Source: Mnemiopsis leidyi | Lineage: Eukaryota; Ctenophora; Tentaculata; Lobata; Bolinopsidae | Length of the DNA stretch: 35,104 nucleotides | Assembly (NCBI GenBank): GCA_000226015.1 | Contig: JH154132.1 | Coordinates: 157,748-192,851 of the forward strand | Reading direction: 5' to 3' | Part shown: positions 19,892 to 32,269 of the stretch, piece by piece | Position numbering within the stretch: the stretch's first letter is position 1 | How the letters are laid out: every line of letters begins with the position of its first letter | Notes under the pieces: generated by a model | The model's input: only the letters and a program-made list of their open reading frames with translations | Told to the model about the DNA's origin: nothing | The model's database searches: none | Made by a program: the position numbers and the translations under genes

Positions 19892-22726
19892 ATGTCTTCT
19901 CCGTCGCCTGGGAAGAAGCGGATGGACACAGACTTTGTCAAATTGTACGGACATTTTAAATTGCATTAGAGTTATGACGTACACAAAGAAATAGCGTTTA
20001 TGTACTTGAAATTTCTATGATTTTTTACACAACTTTGAAATATTTTTCATTCTCTCATTATTATTAAAAGAATGAACGGCATCACGTGATTAAAATTCAA
20101 CTTAGTAAACTAAAGTTAAGTAGAATTTTACATCTAATGTGTGTGTTTCTCACGTGCCGCAATAACAGGATCGAAAACAACTACGAAGTTCAGATTCTGG
20201 GAGGTATTCACGAGTTTGTTGTCAAGTTCGAAGGTCCCAAAGATTCTCACTACGAGAATGGAATTTGGAAAGTGAGAGTTGATTTGCCTGACAAGTACCC
20301 CTTTAAGTCACCCTCTATTGGGTTCATGAACCGCATCTTCCATCCTAACATTGACGAAATGTAAGTTTTTTGGGCTTTTTTACCATCTAATAGTGAGAAT
20401 TTAGATACTTTATATATATATAAGAGGTCTTCTAAGTCCATGGTAGAGATGTGTAAATACCGTAAAATTATTGAATTATTTAACTGATAAGGTCTGGTAC
20501 GGTTTGTTTGGACGTGATCAACCAAGCTTGGACTGCTCTCTATGGTGAGTGTTTATTGGTTTGTCTTTACGTAATATTCCGTACTTCGGATCAAGTTAAA
20601 CCGGGAAGTTTCCTTTATTATTTTGGCCAACATTTACTTATCTTATTTGATAAGACATTGACAACGAACGAACATGAGATAAGATTTGTTTACAGTTCAA
20701 AAATGAAACTCCACACCGTAAAAGTTTCATGGAGCTGACTTCATAATTTCCTTATCACCTGCATACCATAGCTCTATTTCGTCTTAATCATGAACGTACT
20801 GTGTGCATCTTAAAACCTCGAAAGGTGTGTAATTTATTTCTTGGAAATAGTTAATTATAGCTCAAAACTGTGCTATTTCTAATGCGCGGCTTTAGGTCTA
20901 CAGATGTGAGCATTATAAAACGCGATTTTTTGTGAAGAAAGTAGAAAATCTTCGCGCGCGTTTGTTTTTGATTAACTTAAATTATAATATGTTATCTATC
21001 ATGCATTGCATTGCATAACATATCAAATAAATTGAATTAAACTCCATCAACGTGACAGACGATCACGAAAGCGATTATGAATTTTACATGTTAAGTTACT
21101 ACATTTCAGGTTAATCTTCAACACCATTTCATGTTATTTCTGACTCATTTGGTCAGGAGATTGCTTAAAGATTTTTTTCCCGCGAACTTGGTGAACTCTG
21201 GTCTTCTGTCTGTAATTCCAACACCTCAGATCTGCGGAACATATTTGATACGTTTCTCCCCCAACTTCTGGCATATCCTAACCCAGTAGACCCCCTGAAC
21301 GGTGACGCAGCCGCTCTCTACCTCCACAAACCACAGCAGTACAAGGACAAAGTTAGAGGTCGGTATAATGAGCCAGCTTGTAGTTTGCACTTGTTTGAAG
21401 TTTGTGTGTTCTCTCACTGGCCGGGGTGTCCCAATTCCATATAAAGTACCTAGTGTTCTTTGTAAATTATAATCACTGCAGTTTTCATTCCCTTTTTATA
21501 CGAGTTGTGCGATGTAAGCTTCTTTATGTAAGTATGTAGACTCAACAGTAAACACTGCACTTCAACAGAGTATGTAGAAAAGTACGCCTCACCCGAGTAC
21601 GTGGACAGAATGGAAGTTACCAGCGGAGGACAGGTCAGTCATCAAGCTGAGGACAACGACGACGAAAGTTCTATGAGTTCAGGTTTGCTTGTTTGTTTGT
21701 CTGTTTTTTTGTCGGTTTGTTTGCTTATTTCTTTCTAAATAGGTTTAGATGTACACATGTTGATATACGCCTATAGTTGTACACACATACAAAAAAAGCC
21801 CTCAATAGCAATCTTAGTTAATTGGAATTATCTCCCTGCATCAATGAAAAAGCCCATAAGTATTGGCTCATCTAAGAGTTTACTGAAAGGCTTCCTTTCG
21901 AAAAGTACTGAGATTGATTTCACTGTTACACTACGTGCGATAAGAATAGGATTACACACTAGCGCTCCCCCGTCAACTTTTCCGGTCTCATGAGACGTAC
22001 TTGTAGCATGATTTTGCGCTCAAAGCCCGGTCAACGCTCTTCTAAGCCTACATGCATTTGCGTATTCCGGATTGTGACATAAATAATCTAAATCTCACTA
22101 GAGTAAGAAAATTCTACCAAGTCGATAGTGCTGCTTAAATTTTGTTCTGATTTTTAGGAGGGTGAAATGATCCTATTTGAGCTTTAAGGCGATTAATTTA
22201 ATTTGTAGCATATAATAATTTATTTATAAGAAATGTTCAAACGTTTTAACTGACTGATCGGATAGTTGTTTATAAGCCGTATCAGAAGCTAAGTTCGACA
22301 GTGTTTTTGTTATTCTCTTCTTGACTCGAGTGAAAGATAAAGGATTTAATGGAGAATTATCGATATACTTCTGCGTTACTACGCCGTCATCAGGACACTC
22401 AATGAATGTATTTAATTTGTAGCATATATTAATTTGTATAAATATATCGATGATAGAGTAACGCAGATATATATCTATGATTCTACATTAAATCCTTTCT
22501 CTTTCACTCGAGTCAAGAAGAGAATAACAAAAACACTGCTGTTAACTGATCTCATACAAACGGTGTTATGATGTATGTGAGAGTAAGTGTAACATACAAT
22601 TATACAATTGCTTTATTCATTCATGAATTTGAAGTCTGTATGACATTTTAGTCGTTCAATTCTTGATACTGAGCTTTAAATGTTTCAGACTATTCCGAGG
22701 ATGAGTGTAATGGTATGGAACTGTGA
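19892..22726 (+). CDS. UBE2H: UBE2H, E2 ubiquitin-conjugating enzyme, 6 exons, complete
   Basis: Exons: 19892-19944, 20169-20360, 20492-20544, 21230-21358, 21569-21682, 22689-22726. All junctions are GT-AG with matching phases, giving 192 aa (human UBE2H has 183). The start [18 protein letters not shown] is almost the human N-terminus. The UBC fold runs to about residue 150, with the HPN motif (FHPNIDE, about 76-78) and the active-site cysteine in [11 protein letters not shown] at residue 87. The C-terminus is acidic and Ser-rich and ends [12 protein letters not shown], like human DFSEDEAQDMEL. UBE2H (yeast Ubc8) accepts ubiquitin from E1 and serves E3s, chiefly the CTLH/GID complex. The acidic tail is where the added residues lie. 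An out-of-frame ATG 14 nt upstream (19878) could affect initiation if it is in the mRNA. Confidence 0.97.
20545..21229. other. UBE2H intron 3, no other feature seen
   Basis: AT-rich intron sequence. A short open frame at 20508-20738 simply reads out of exon 3 in another frame. Confidence 0.6.
21683..22298. other. UBE2H intron 5, left part
   Basis: Begins with a (TTTG)n-like stretch after the donor. TTTAATTTGTAGCATATA at about 22197 recurs at about 22411 inside the foldback element that follows, so this side may hold a fragment of the same repeat family. Confidence 0.5.
22299..22538. mobile_element. 240-bp foldback MITE with 82-bp inverted arms
   Basis: Left arm 22299-22380 and right arm 22457-22538 are near-perfect inverted copies, around a 76-bp AT-rich spacer with no coding potential. 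The ends read CAGTGTTTTTGTTATTCTC. Long arms and small size mark a foldback-type non-autonomous DNA transposon. The CAGTG terminus recalls hAT, but I see no clear 8-bp target duplication. It lies in the last intron of UBE2H, and few arm mismatches suggest recent origin. Confidence 0.88.
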
Positions 22727-25700
22727 TATCGGCCCACTCTAACCTTGATCTAAAGAACAGACATTAACGTGCCTTCCACGGAGGTAGCCTAGCTTGTGGA
22801 CAACCCAAAACTTCCTCCCGCGAACCGAAATAGCTCAATTTTGTTTTCTAAAAGGCGCCCAAGTATCGCATTGGACAGCCACGCCAACACCACAACAATC
22901 AATGTGACATCCGCCGCTGTATTGTAGTTTGTCCCTATTATATTGAGCTGGCAAATAATTACTCCGTTGATATCGTTTTAAAGACTTTTCGGGAACCTGA
23001 TTTGTAAATATCTATTCAAACTTTCTATGGTGTATTGCTGCATTAATGGCGGCATGCTGTTTGTTTATATTTGAAATGCGGTGGTTGAACTTTGACAGCT
23101 GTTATTGGGTCCCCTGTGACATCAAAGTGATATTCAACCCACTTCACTTAACATGATCGGACCATATTTTGTTTATATGAAGAAGTTTGGACACAATAAC
23201 CGCCGTTGTATTTCTCAAAAACGTCTGCATCTTTCATACATTTTACTCGCTGATTATGCTATGCGCGTGGGTATTTATACTACGAGAAGACAGAATAACG
23301 TCACTCGTTACGAATGTTTAAAATAATGATAGGGTGGAGCAAAATACTTTCAGTTCTAGTCTTGTTTCAAGCAACTCCAAGTCCGAGCGACAACTCTGCT
23401 TTAAACTTTGACCTTAGCTTAGGTAGAGGAAGAATAATACCAATTTTTATCAAAATTGGACGAAGCGTTGATTGTATTTATACTCTCTGAATGAATTTGT
23501 TTTCGTGGCACAAGACTTAGCTATAATAGCTAAAATAGCTATAATTGCCCGTGATTTGACTACAACTAGTCGATTTCTTGATAATAACATTGATATAGAA
23601 GGTTGAGATTTTAGTTAGCAGCCAAAGAACTCTTCTATCGACTAGGTAAAAGTCTAACATCCAAAAATCTCCTTCGAAGACGCTAAGGCCAAAATGTGAA
23701 CTAAGTCTTACTTTGATGTGAAAAAATCAGTATTAATGTTCCCCTACCCAAGTTCTATTACATCTGAAAGTTTTAAGCAGAATGTCACTCAGAAGTGGCG
23801 TTTCTTGGCCACCCTGTTACAATTTTAATGGTTAAGCATTTTACAATAATTCTGATGACAAGCCTCAACTTTCGAAAATGTTACTAATTTCAAAAACAGT
23901 ACCACACAAAGACTTTGGCAACTAAAAAGGTCGAATCTATTAGTATTAATTACAAGCGAACATTTATCACTTGTTTTGCTCTATTTCTATTGTATTTTAA
24001 ATGGGGATACTTATAATTTATCTACCTGCATTTAAGTTATAAATTACTTCCCTGGGCAAAGTTAACTCATAATTCTGTATTTATACAAGTCGATTTCAAG
24101 TAATTTCAAGCTGTGGAGACTGGAGTGTGGACCTACCCATCACTTTCACTCGTTTATGTAGTTTTGTGTTTTGTTCAACTTATCGTTATTTTAGTTTTCA
24201 ACGAGAATTTTCGTCCAACTTTTAAAAAATCGCATCTCCCAAAATCTGAAATTTTTTCTAAAGAACCATGAGATTGCCATTCAATGAACGCATTTGCTGT
24301 CCCTGGGAATGAAAGTCATAATTTCATTACGTAAATCGAACCGCGGATTTTAAATGTGTGTCGGATAAATTCTGCGATTTAAAATGGTTCATAAATTGTA
24401 ATTCAGATCAATCTAATTCTCATTCCGTCAATTTGATTACCTAAGTAGACCCGAAGAGAAGTGAGCGAAACTAGTGACTGACTCGTCTTTTCTCATCACG
24501 GAAGTCTGGACAGTGACGTTTGTTTCAGCTCGGAAATTCTATGGAAACCCAATAGAACGGCCTGTACGGTTTCTGATGATTTCATCAGGGTTAATGATCT
24601 GAGAGGTTCCAGACACCTTTAGCTCTTTAGGTACCCTGCTTAACTTCAATGAAATTAAAAGTTGCATCTTTTTCAGTTTTTTGGTCCCGTTTTTATGGTA
24701 CGTGACTCTCGTGACAGCAACTTGTACCACTATCAGCAAATTGTTTTAGTATTTCTAGATTGCTAAGCAATCTAGCAATACTCCTGCAAAATCCCTTTTT
24801 ATCAGTTAATTTGATAACTCGTGATTTAAGTCAGTTTATTTGTCTCAAAATTTTTATCTGAGTGTTTACCTCAAGTGCGGAGTAAAGATTAAAAATGCGT
24901 GAGATATGCCCTTGAGAAAATGACTGTTACCTGCTATAATTCAATGGAATGTTCAGCTAGAAGTAAAACGTCGGGTTCAAATTCACGCTCACTGAATTGG
25001 TTCATTAGTCTGTTTTGTAATCTATTGTACAATCCAGTTTTGCAGGTTTTAGGAACCACCCGCATGCCCCGATTTCGTAAAAATAAAAGAATTTGAACAT
25101 ATGACTACAAAAAGCTGTGAAAATAAATCATTATCAATAATAGTCGTAGTTTTTGTGTTGTTGATATAGAGCAATTGCAATTAAATAAAGCGATTGAGCA
25201 AAATATTCTATTTTGATTGAGCAGAAATCTAGCAGTTTGCATTACATCTTATTCTTAGTCTTACCTTTTTTACTGTTTCTCTAGTTTTGGCCATTATCGT
25301 GGAGCTATTTAAGTTAACAGTACTATTATTACAACCCTATACTTACAGCTTGTTTACCCAAAAGCCGTATTTTGCGAGGTGCTCGTGCTGCAGTACTGAG
25401 TGTGAATCTGCTTCTCAGTTGTAAAACCCAATTGTTAGTGTTCACAGCTTACAGTAAACCGGCTGCAGTTTGAACTTCTTGTAAAATACTCTGTGAGTAT
25501 GAACACATACATTTTAAGTTAAATTATATTGATCAGTGATTCCATTTCTTTGTCTGAAATCCCAACTTCTACTTTAAAATTAAATAAAACTTCAAAGTGA
25601 CTTTATGATCCTGGGATTTAAGGCATGTTCAAATGTGGTTAAACTACCAGGCTTCTGCACAAAGAACCGGAGAGAACCTGAGCATTCATTTTCATGGTAT

Positions 25701-27140
25701 TATAAATGGTTGTGATAATTCTTTGTTGCATCTGCGGGGTCAGAGGTAGTCCTTGACCTTCCCCTAATGGCCCTCATTATAGATAAAAAATTCATACGTG
25801 GGTGCTGTTATAATGACATTAACTTTCACGTAAATTTATCCAGGTGAAATCAACTGAAGATTGAGAGAGACAACTGAAAATCACAACTGACAACGACGTC
25901 TACCTTGCTCGAGCGACATGATAGTTGAGAATAAAGTTGGCACAGAGAGTGGAGAGAAAACAAACATCCCCACACGCTTTAACGGGTTAGTTTGGAATTT
26001 TCTTGATGACAGTTTTTGATTTGGGTATGTCCGGGTCTTGGTTTTCTTGTAACAGTAACATCCGCAACGAGTTAAGAGTTTGTCCTGATTTTGCTCGTTA
26101 CTTGTTTGTCCCAATTTTGCTTCATTTCGGTTAACGCAATGACAAAGAACAATTTCTATTACCTATCAGACCTTTACCAATACCATACTATTACTAACTA
26201 TTGTTGGGATAACTACATGACTTACCACAACTACGCTGCGAGATCAAGTCAGAAAACAGTCTGCCATAGTACTACTACGTATTATATGTACGTAAAAACA
26301 ATTTGCGGGTTAATCATTAATTATAATATCAATAATATATCGATACAAATTCATTTCATGTCGATGTTCTAACAATCTTGTACTGGTAACACAAATCACG
26401 TCTTTAATAGATCAAGATGTGTTAAGTCGAAATGTTTGTATCGTTTTGTCAGTTTCACATGAAAATTCATGTCAACAACTCTACTCAGTAAACCCCATTC
26501 AAAATGTTGCAGCTGTACTTGTAATGTAGCTTTAAAATTGTATTGTAATTTATATCAGTATATTTTTATATTCATTGTGTGAAAGTTATTCATGTTGATC
26601 GAGGAAGTCAGACTCAGAGTCAGGCGATTTCTCATCTTGAGTAGGAAAAAGTTCCACGTTTTGCCGGCCCCAAGTCTGCACTCTCAATTGCAGTTTTATA
26701 AATTAGTTTAATGCTTTTCAAAACTAAATGTAATTATTTTGGCTCAAGAACCTGAAGCGTTCTCCAATCCCAATGTTATTGCCATTCTCTACATTTCAAC
26801 TATATTTCTGTTACCATGTTGATGTTATTTCACATACGCTCAATAAGTAGGTATGACGTATTGTTGGTCTACCCAGCACACACACTCACAGTAACATCTG
26901 TACCGCTATACAACGGACACAGCGCAAAACGAAGAGAGAGCAGATAGAGCGTGCAGGGAGCTCCAAATTGACGTTAATAGTTCCGGGTGTTGGAAGTGAT
27001 GGTGTTGTGTAGCGCCGCCGGGCACTGGTCCTCTGTTCTCTTGTATATCTGGGTAAAGAGGGTCGCGTTTGTTCTTCTGGTATATTATACCGTCCAGCAC
27101 TGGCTTACTACTCGGTAAACAGCGCCTTTTTTGTAACGTC
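22727..27140. other. Intergenic region after UBE2H, no gene seen
   Basis: AT-rich sequence. Short open frames (minus 24539-24739, plus 24899-25096, minus 25881-26114, plus 26091-26372) have no recognisable domain, conserved motif or supporting splice pattern. A small stem CTAGATTGC-TAA-GCAATCTAG lies at 24755-24775. I saw no convincing poly(A) signal close to UBE2H. Confidence 0.5.
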
Positions 27141-27149
27141 TTCCTATCT

Positions 27150-27700
27150 AGTGTTTGCATTACAAATACCTTTTTATTTTTCATGTTACTTAACTTAGAA
27201 AACTTGCACACGTTACTGCGAATTGTCGACCCTCTTGAAACTTTGCACACAGGTAGAGGACAGTAATACTAATAGAAAAATGTTGATGCTATGTGATGCT
27301 ATGTTTCCAAAGAAAGGGGAAAGATTTATGAACACTTGAAATAAATGTAGCAATTTTTCTGCAATTTCAACTTGAAGACAAAAAATAGACAGATTTCGAG
27401 CTCGAAACTGGGACACCCGGGTCAAATATTGTGTGCTTGGAGGGGCGACCTAATATCTAGAACTTAGGGGTGTCTTAAAAAATTTTCTGCCTTCAAGTTG
27501 AAATTCGGCAGCAATATTGCTACATTTATTTCAAGTGTCCATAAATTGTTCCCCTTTCTTCGGAAACAGACTTTACATAGCATCAACATTTTGCTATCGC
27601 TGTCCTCTACATGTGTCAGTGTGCGAAGTTTTTAAGAGCTTGACCTTTCAAAGTTGCGTGTGCAAGTTTTCAAAGTTAGGTAACAGGAAAAATAGATTTT
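27150..27700. repeat. Large imperfect foldback repeat, arms of about 220 bp
   Basis: The plus strand at about 27150-27385 reappears inverted at about 27480-27700. Anchor pairs are AAAACTTGCACACG, GTAGAGGACAG, AATGTTGATGCTATGT, AAAGGGGAA and ACTTGAAATAAATGTAGCAA. The spacer of about 95 bp includes CGAGCTCG and ACACCCGGGT, both small palindromes. Arm identity is lower than in the UBE2H intron element and there are small gaps, so it is older. Open frames over it (for example 27517-27825) follow from the repeat and are not genes. Confidence 0.82.
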
Positions 27701-28939
27701 TTCATGACTTCACGAATTTCATTGACGGCCGTGGTGATGTCAAATTTCATTCGTTTCCTCGATATTCTTACAGTTGCGAAGGTTTTAATAAAATTCTTTC
27801 AAACTTGCAACATGTCGCAATGTAAAACGGTGAAGCTCTATTCATGCGATATAAGGTTTCCAAAACTATCCTTATTCTCAGTAAACATTTTCTTTTTGCG
27901 ATTTCCTATAAATATAATACGTCCTCTTATAATAAGAAAATAAGTCTTGCAATAGATGCCCATTTATAGGGTGCTTTAATTTCCTGTACGGTCAAATCGA
28001 CTGGCAAAATGTTAACATTTCTCCCTTAATGTGTGACTGACCGAAATCCTGCTCATACTTGATCAACCTCCCAAGTTGCAAATAAATTGTCATTGCTGTT
28101 GTACCAGATATTAATTAGAGAGTTCACAGCGCGGTCCCCACGTCCTCCAAATATAACAAACAGCAGCTCCACGCATTGATTACTGGGAGGCCCTGCTTTC
28201 TTGATTATGCTTTTTAGGGACCCTGCTTCATATTTCTTCTGTGACCGTTATGTATGAAGCGGAGTTTCGTTCCTCTGGAGGACTCCTACATATTAACGTC
28301 TAGCATTGCCTATTCTAGGAGAAGAGTTGTTTATGTTTACTGAATTTCCCGATTTCTGCGTTTCAGGCGTCAATCGGTGCCAGTGCCAGATAGATTGATG
28401 GGGCCACGTTCCACAATTTAACAATTTAAATAGTTATTACCACCTCTGTTATTGAAACTAGGGTTGCCGTTTCAATTTTAGTAAGTAATAAATGTGATAA
28501 GTCCAAGTCATAACGTATAAAGTTTAAATTTAATTAAGTTAATCCACTGAAATAATATTCTACAGGTAAGTTGTTTAGTGTTTACTGATTCAAGTGTTAA
28601 ACTAGCGGCCTAAGAGTAAATAATAACTTAAGAAGATCCAAATTCCCATGTTCTAGAATTATCATGCCAGTGCGATAGGTAAGATATTTGAAACGAAGTT
28701 ATGTTTCGAAAAAATAGGGATCTGACGTGCTTTATACATTATTATACTACTGCATCGTTATATTACTGCATCTTTATTTTTATTGATATTTTCCCTTTAT
28801 CAGATCTCTACCCTTGTTGTTTTGACGAAAATCTCATTAATAATGCTCAAACTTGCAGTTGAACTCTTTAATTTTAGCTAATTATTCTCTAAAACCAAGG
28901 CTAACTGAAAGCAACTTAAAGACCAGACCAAGCCTAGTG
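27701..28939. other. Spacer before the next gene
   Basis: AT-rich, no supportable feature. AG sites at about 28857 could serve as acceptors if the exon at 28940 is not the first coding exon. Confidence 0.4.
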
Positions 28940-31900
28940 ATGACGTCATACTACCTGGACAACGGATCGGGGAGAGGTGGACCACCCTGGCCTACTCTCT
29001 CTAACGATCACCCACTTGTCTCTCGGAGCACCAGGTTTTAGAGCTCAGCTGGGTTGCTCAGTTTCAGTCTGCTGTATGCTGTCGTTGCTGATAAATAACT
29101 AACGGTTCACAATGAACTATGTGCTGAAAAGCAGCTGAGCTACCTGCTGCGTGCCTGTCATTGCTAATTCAGTGTCGAATTACAGCTACTGCTATGCACG
29201 AAGTGTTAAACTGTCCGCTTTGAAGACAACTATACATTGTAACTTAAGAGGAACTACTGAAGTTCTGAACCACAAGCGTATTATAGTTTGCTTTTGTTAA
29301 TTCAGGTCTATCATTTATTTTCTGATTTGGCAATTTATAGCTATATAGCTTTTATAGCTTAATTTGTTGCCGTTTTTTCACTTAAATACCAGTAGCACTA
29401 ACTTCTTAACTTATGTTACGAGAATTTCCAACGCTTTATACTTATGTCTCAGACCGACGCGACGCTAGATTTCCATGATCCATGTCCCTTATTCTACAAC
29501 AGCTACTAAAATAGTATCTGCTAGAAGCTATTGTGCAGTAGCTACCGTGAAAATATCAGTCGTAATATTGTCTATGATTATTGATTGCGGTCATATTGTA
29601 GGCTATTTGCCCAATCCTTTATTTACATATTGAATTATTCGAGAAGAATATATAATTGTAATGTTTACGTTATGAACTTGAAGTATCCTTTTTTGAGCCT
29701 GTTTATCTAACAGGATACAATTTAACCAGTTTCTAGGTCAAGGGGGGTACTTCATGAAGGGGGTATTTACTTTATGATAAAGACATAAGTAGTACTTCCT
29801 CATCCTGACATTTCGGGCAGAAAAGTAAACAAAGTTTACTTATATTTATTTATTAGGGGTTTGGAGATCAGCTAGCCCGCGTTTGTGCTGCTTTTTTGTT
29901 GCTGTAAGTGTAAATGCTAGGACTCAATATGGAATTTTAGGTACTTTAACTCTTGTAGTTGTTCTTTGTAGTTGTTCTTTGTAGTAGACAATGAACACGT
30001 CAATCATTTGTGGTCTAATTGAACAATTTTGCCCACTGACTTTTCTTTAAGTCACACGAATGTGAAACAAATGTGTGTTTACTAATCATTATGTTGACCA
30101 TGCGATTCTGAAATCTCGACCATGGTCAATGGACAAGTCACATGATCAAAATTGAGCCCAATTAGCCATATCACCCTAAAAATGAATTTGTCCCATGGAA
30201 ATCGGTCATTGTCACATCCTGACTAACAAGCCAAATGCTAAAAAATCGTGCTCATCTACCCTGCCCCTCCCTCCTAATTTGATTATAGAACTGTCGCCTG
30301 TCGTAAAATGTTCACGTATAATATACTTCGTATACGGTATATGAACATTTCATTCTCTTGAATGAAGGAAAGCAAATGTCCTTAATCTGATTAGGACCTT
30401 ATTTTTTACTTCCTTTCTGTTTTACTGCTTAACTCGGTTTATACTCCATTTTATCATTTGTTTTAGAATAAAAGCCCCCTGCGGTAACGCATTAATAATA
30501 CGACAGACCAATCAAGCCAGAAGTATCTGTATAATTATGTTCAAATTGTGTTTACCTACCTTCTTATCTTCCAAAATCTAATGGACTATATATGATTTCG
30601 AACTTCCGCTTGAATACAACTCTACCATTTTATGTTTCTGCAGCTAACTCGGCTACGAGGGGCGTCGTGACGATGTTATTTGTAATTTTTTGTTCTTGTG
30701 GTTCCATGCTGCACAGTCTACTCCTATAGTTTCATATACTGCTAACACAAATTAGCACGTTTGCTTCTAACGCGGGATGTATTCAAGGTGCGATATTTCC
30801 TTTGCCTGACTGCCTGTGCAATAGTGAAGGTTGTTATTTGTAGCCTTATTAGCCGACAATTGTAGTCATTGTTTGTGCTTATTAGCCGCGAAAGCTGCTT
30901 AATCTGTAACTGTAACACTGTAACACCGTAACTGTAAGTGTACCACTGTCACTGTAACACTGTAACTGTAACACTGTCACTGTAAGTGTAACACTGTAAC
31001 CGTAAAACTAGATGTAACAGTGTAACTTTAACACTTACTGTAACAGTTTAACTGTAATACCGTAACTGTAAAACTATATGTAACAATGTAATTGTAACAC
31101 TGTAAGTGTAACTGTAAAAATCATTTTCCCCGGCGTATGCTTGTTCGGCCAAGTGGTCGTGGGCCTTCGGCCCCTCCTTGCAGGGCTTGGAAAAGGGGGG
31201 GGGGGGGGGTTGTTGGGACCTGTCAAGATGGCTGGAGTTTTTCCCCCGGTCGGTCTGGTCAGCGCTATATAATAGACTTGATGTACTTCAACAGACTTGG
31301 TGAACTTTAATAGACTTGAAACAATATCTAGTACACGATAAACATATGGCTAACCACAGAGAGTAAGTCATTAGCCCCCTTTATCAGTTTTAAGTTCATC
31401 AATTCATTATAAGGACCATAACGACTCTTTTGTTATTAAGCTGTTTTAGTAGTTTATGATGTCTAGAAGATCAACAATTATTAACCTCTGTTATTATTCT
31501 CGATCTTGAATATAGAGTTACATTTGCTGTACGTGACCATTTCTTTGAGTTAATTCATTTATTATCTTATTAGTTTGTACATTCTGTTAAACAGCTAAAA
31601 AAATTTGCTGACAGGTTGGTTATTTGAAAATAATTCGCTGATGATTTTCGAAAAGTATAACAAGCAATATCGATTGCTGGCCTTTTTTCCTCTTTATAGG
31701 CAGCATTGAATTATTTTTTCATTCCAATGTTGATCATGGCAAATTCCTTCGGCCATTTATTGCAGTTTTGCTCTATATGTAAGAGATAGGTTTTGGCACA
31801 GAACATTGTTCATTTTATTGCTTACATATTCAATAACTTTGCTGCGTTGATGAATTCTATTACTTTCTGCAAGGGAGAAAGCTTTTAAGTAAAGAAAAGC

Positions 31901-32269
31901 CATCAGATGGACTCGATTATTCCAAAATAAGACAATTTTTTCTCTTTCTAAGTGCCTACAACTTTTCTATGGTTGAACCTCTTGCGGTTTTACTTCCCTC
32001 TGCGATTCAACATAAAGAGACACACTTTTTCTATCATAATTCACGGGGAAGACCAGTAATTGGTGAATTAGACCGGTATATTAGCCCATTGCTTGATGCT
32101 CTCGAAGACTTCACCGCGGAAGAGCGGTCATTAAGAGCGATTCAGCGGCCAGGATCAACTAGCTATCTTGAATCATGGAGAGAGGAAGCCTTATCGTTTG
32201 TAGGACTGGACAGAGACTGTGGATGTCGATCGAGGAACAGCGACTATTCCTCATGTCTAGAAAGTCGAG
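28940..32269 (+). CDS. Unidentified gene, two 5' coding exons, continues beyond
   Basis: Exon 28940-29034 starts at an ATG and encodes MTSYYLDNGSGRGGPPWPTL through to LVSRST, ending AG|GTTTTA. Exon 31953-32269 starts after a strong pyrimidine tract (TTTTTTCTCTTTCTAAG). It encodes AYNFSMVEPLAVLLPSAI, a basic stretch (YHNSRGRPVIGELDRYIS), an acidic helical part (LLDALEDFTAEERSLRAI) and a Cys/Ser-rich end (CGCRSRNSDYSSCLESR), and ends CGAG|GTATGG. The phases match: AG+T gives Ser. A further exon taking a leftover G is required, and I could not find it before the window ends. The family is not recognised, and no signal peptide or membrane span is evident. The frame of exon 1 is open upstream to about 28853, so an earlier start on another exon is possible. 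Protein-like composition and phase agreement are the only support. Confidence 0.45.
29035..30903. other. Intron of the unidentified gene, left part
   Basis: AT-rich, no exon or mobile element recognised. Confidence 0.45.
30904..31117 (+). repeat. TGTAAC-type minisatellite
   Basis: About 210 bp built from variants of CTGTAAC and ACTGTAACACTGTAA, with the core TGTAA recurring every 6-8 bases or so. Copies vary in spacing and sequence (TGTAAGTG, TGTCAC, CGTAAC). It lies in the intron of the unidentified gene. Confidence 0.9.
31140..31209. repeat. GC hairpin followed by a G15 run
   Basis: GGGCCTTCGGCCC at about 31161-31173 is a perfect GGGCC/GGCCC stem. A run of 15 G follows at 31195-31209. The patch is far more GC-rich than its surroundings and follows the minisatellite. 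It may be an unrecognised repeat end. Confidence 0.6.
31210..31952. other. Intron of the unidentified gene, right part
   Basis: AT-rich, ending in the pyrimidine tract and acceptor at 31951-31952. No other feature seen. Confidence 0.45.

Noticed and set aside
24539-24739. Small minus-strand coding exon
   Set aside because: The translation looks somewhat protein-like, but no ATG-supported context, splice partner or family was found.
26091-26372. Tyr-rich 93-aa frame
   Set aside because: Biased composition expected of AT-rich non-coding DNA, and no domain.
30310-30345. loxP-like ACTTCGTATA string
   Set aside because: Only one short half matches, with no proper inverted partner or spacer. Treated as chance.
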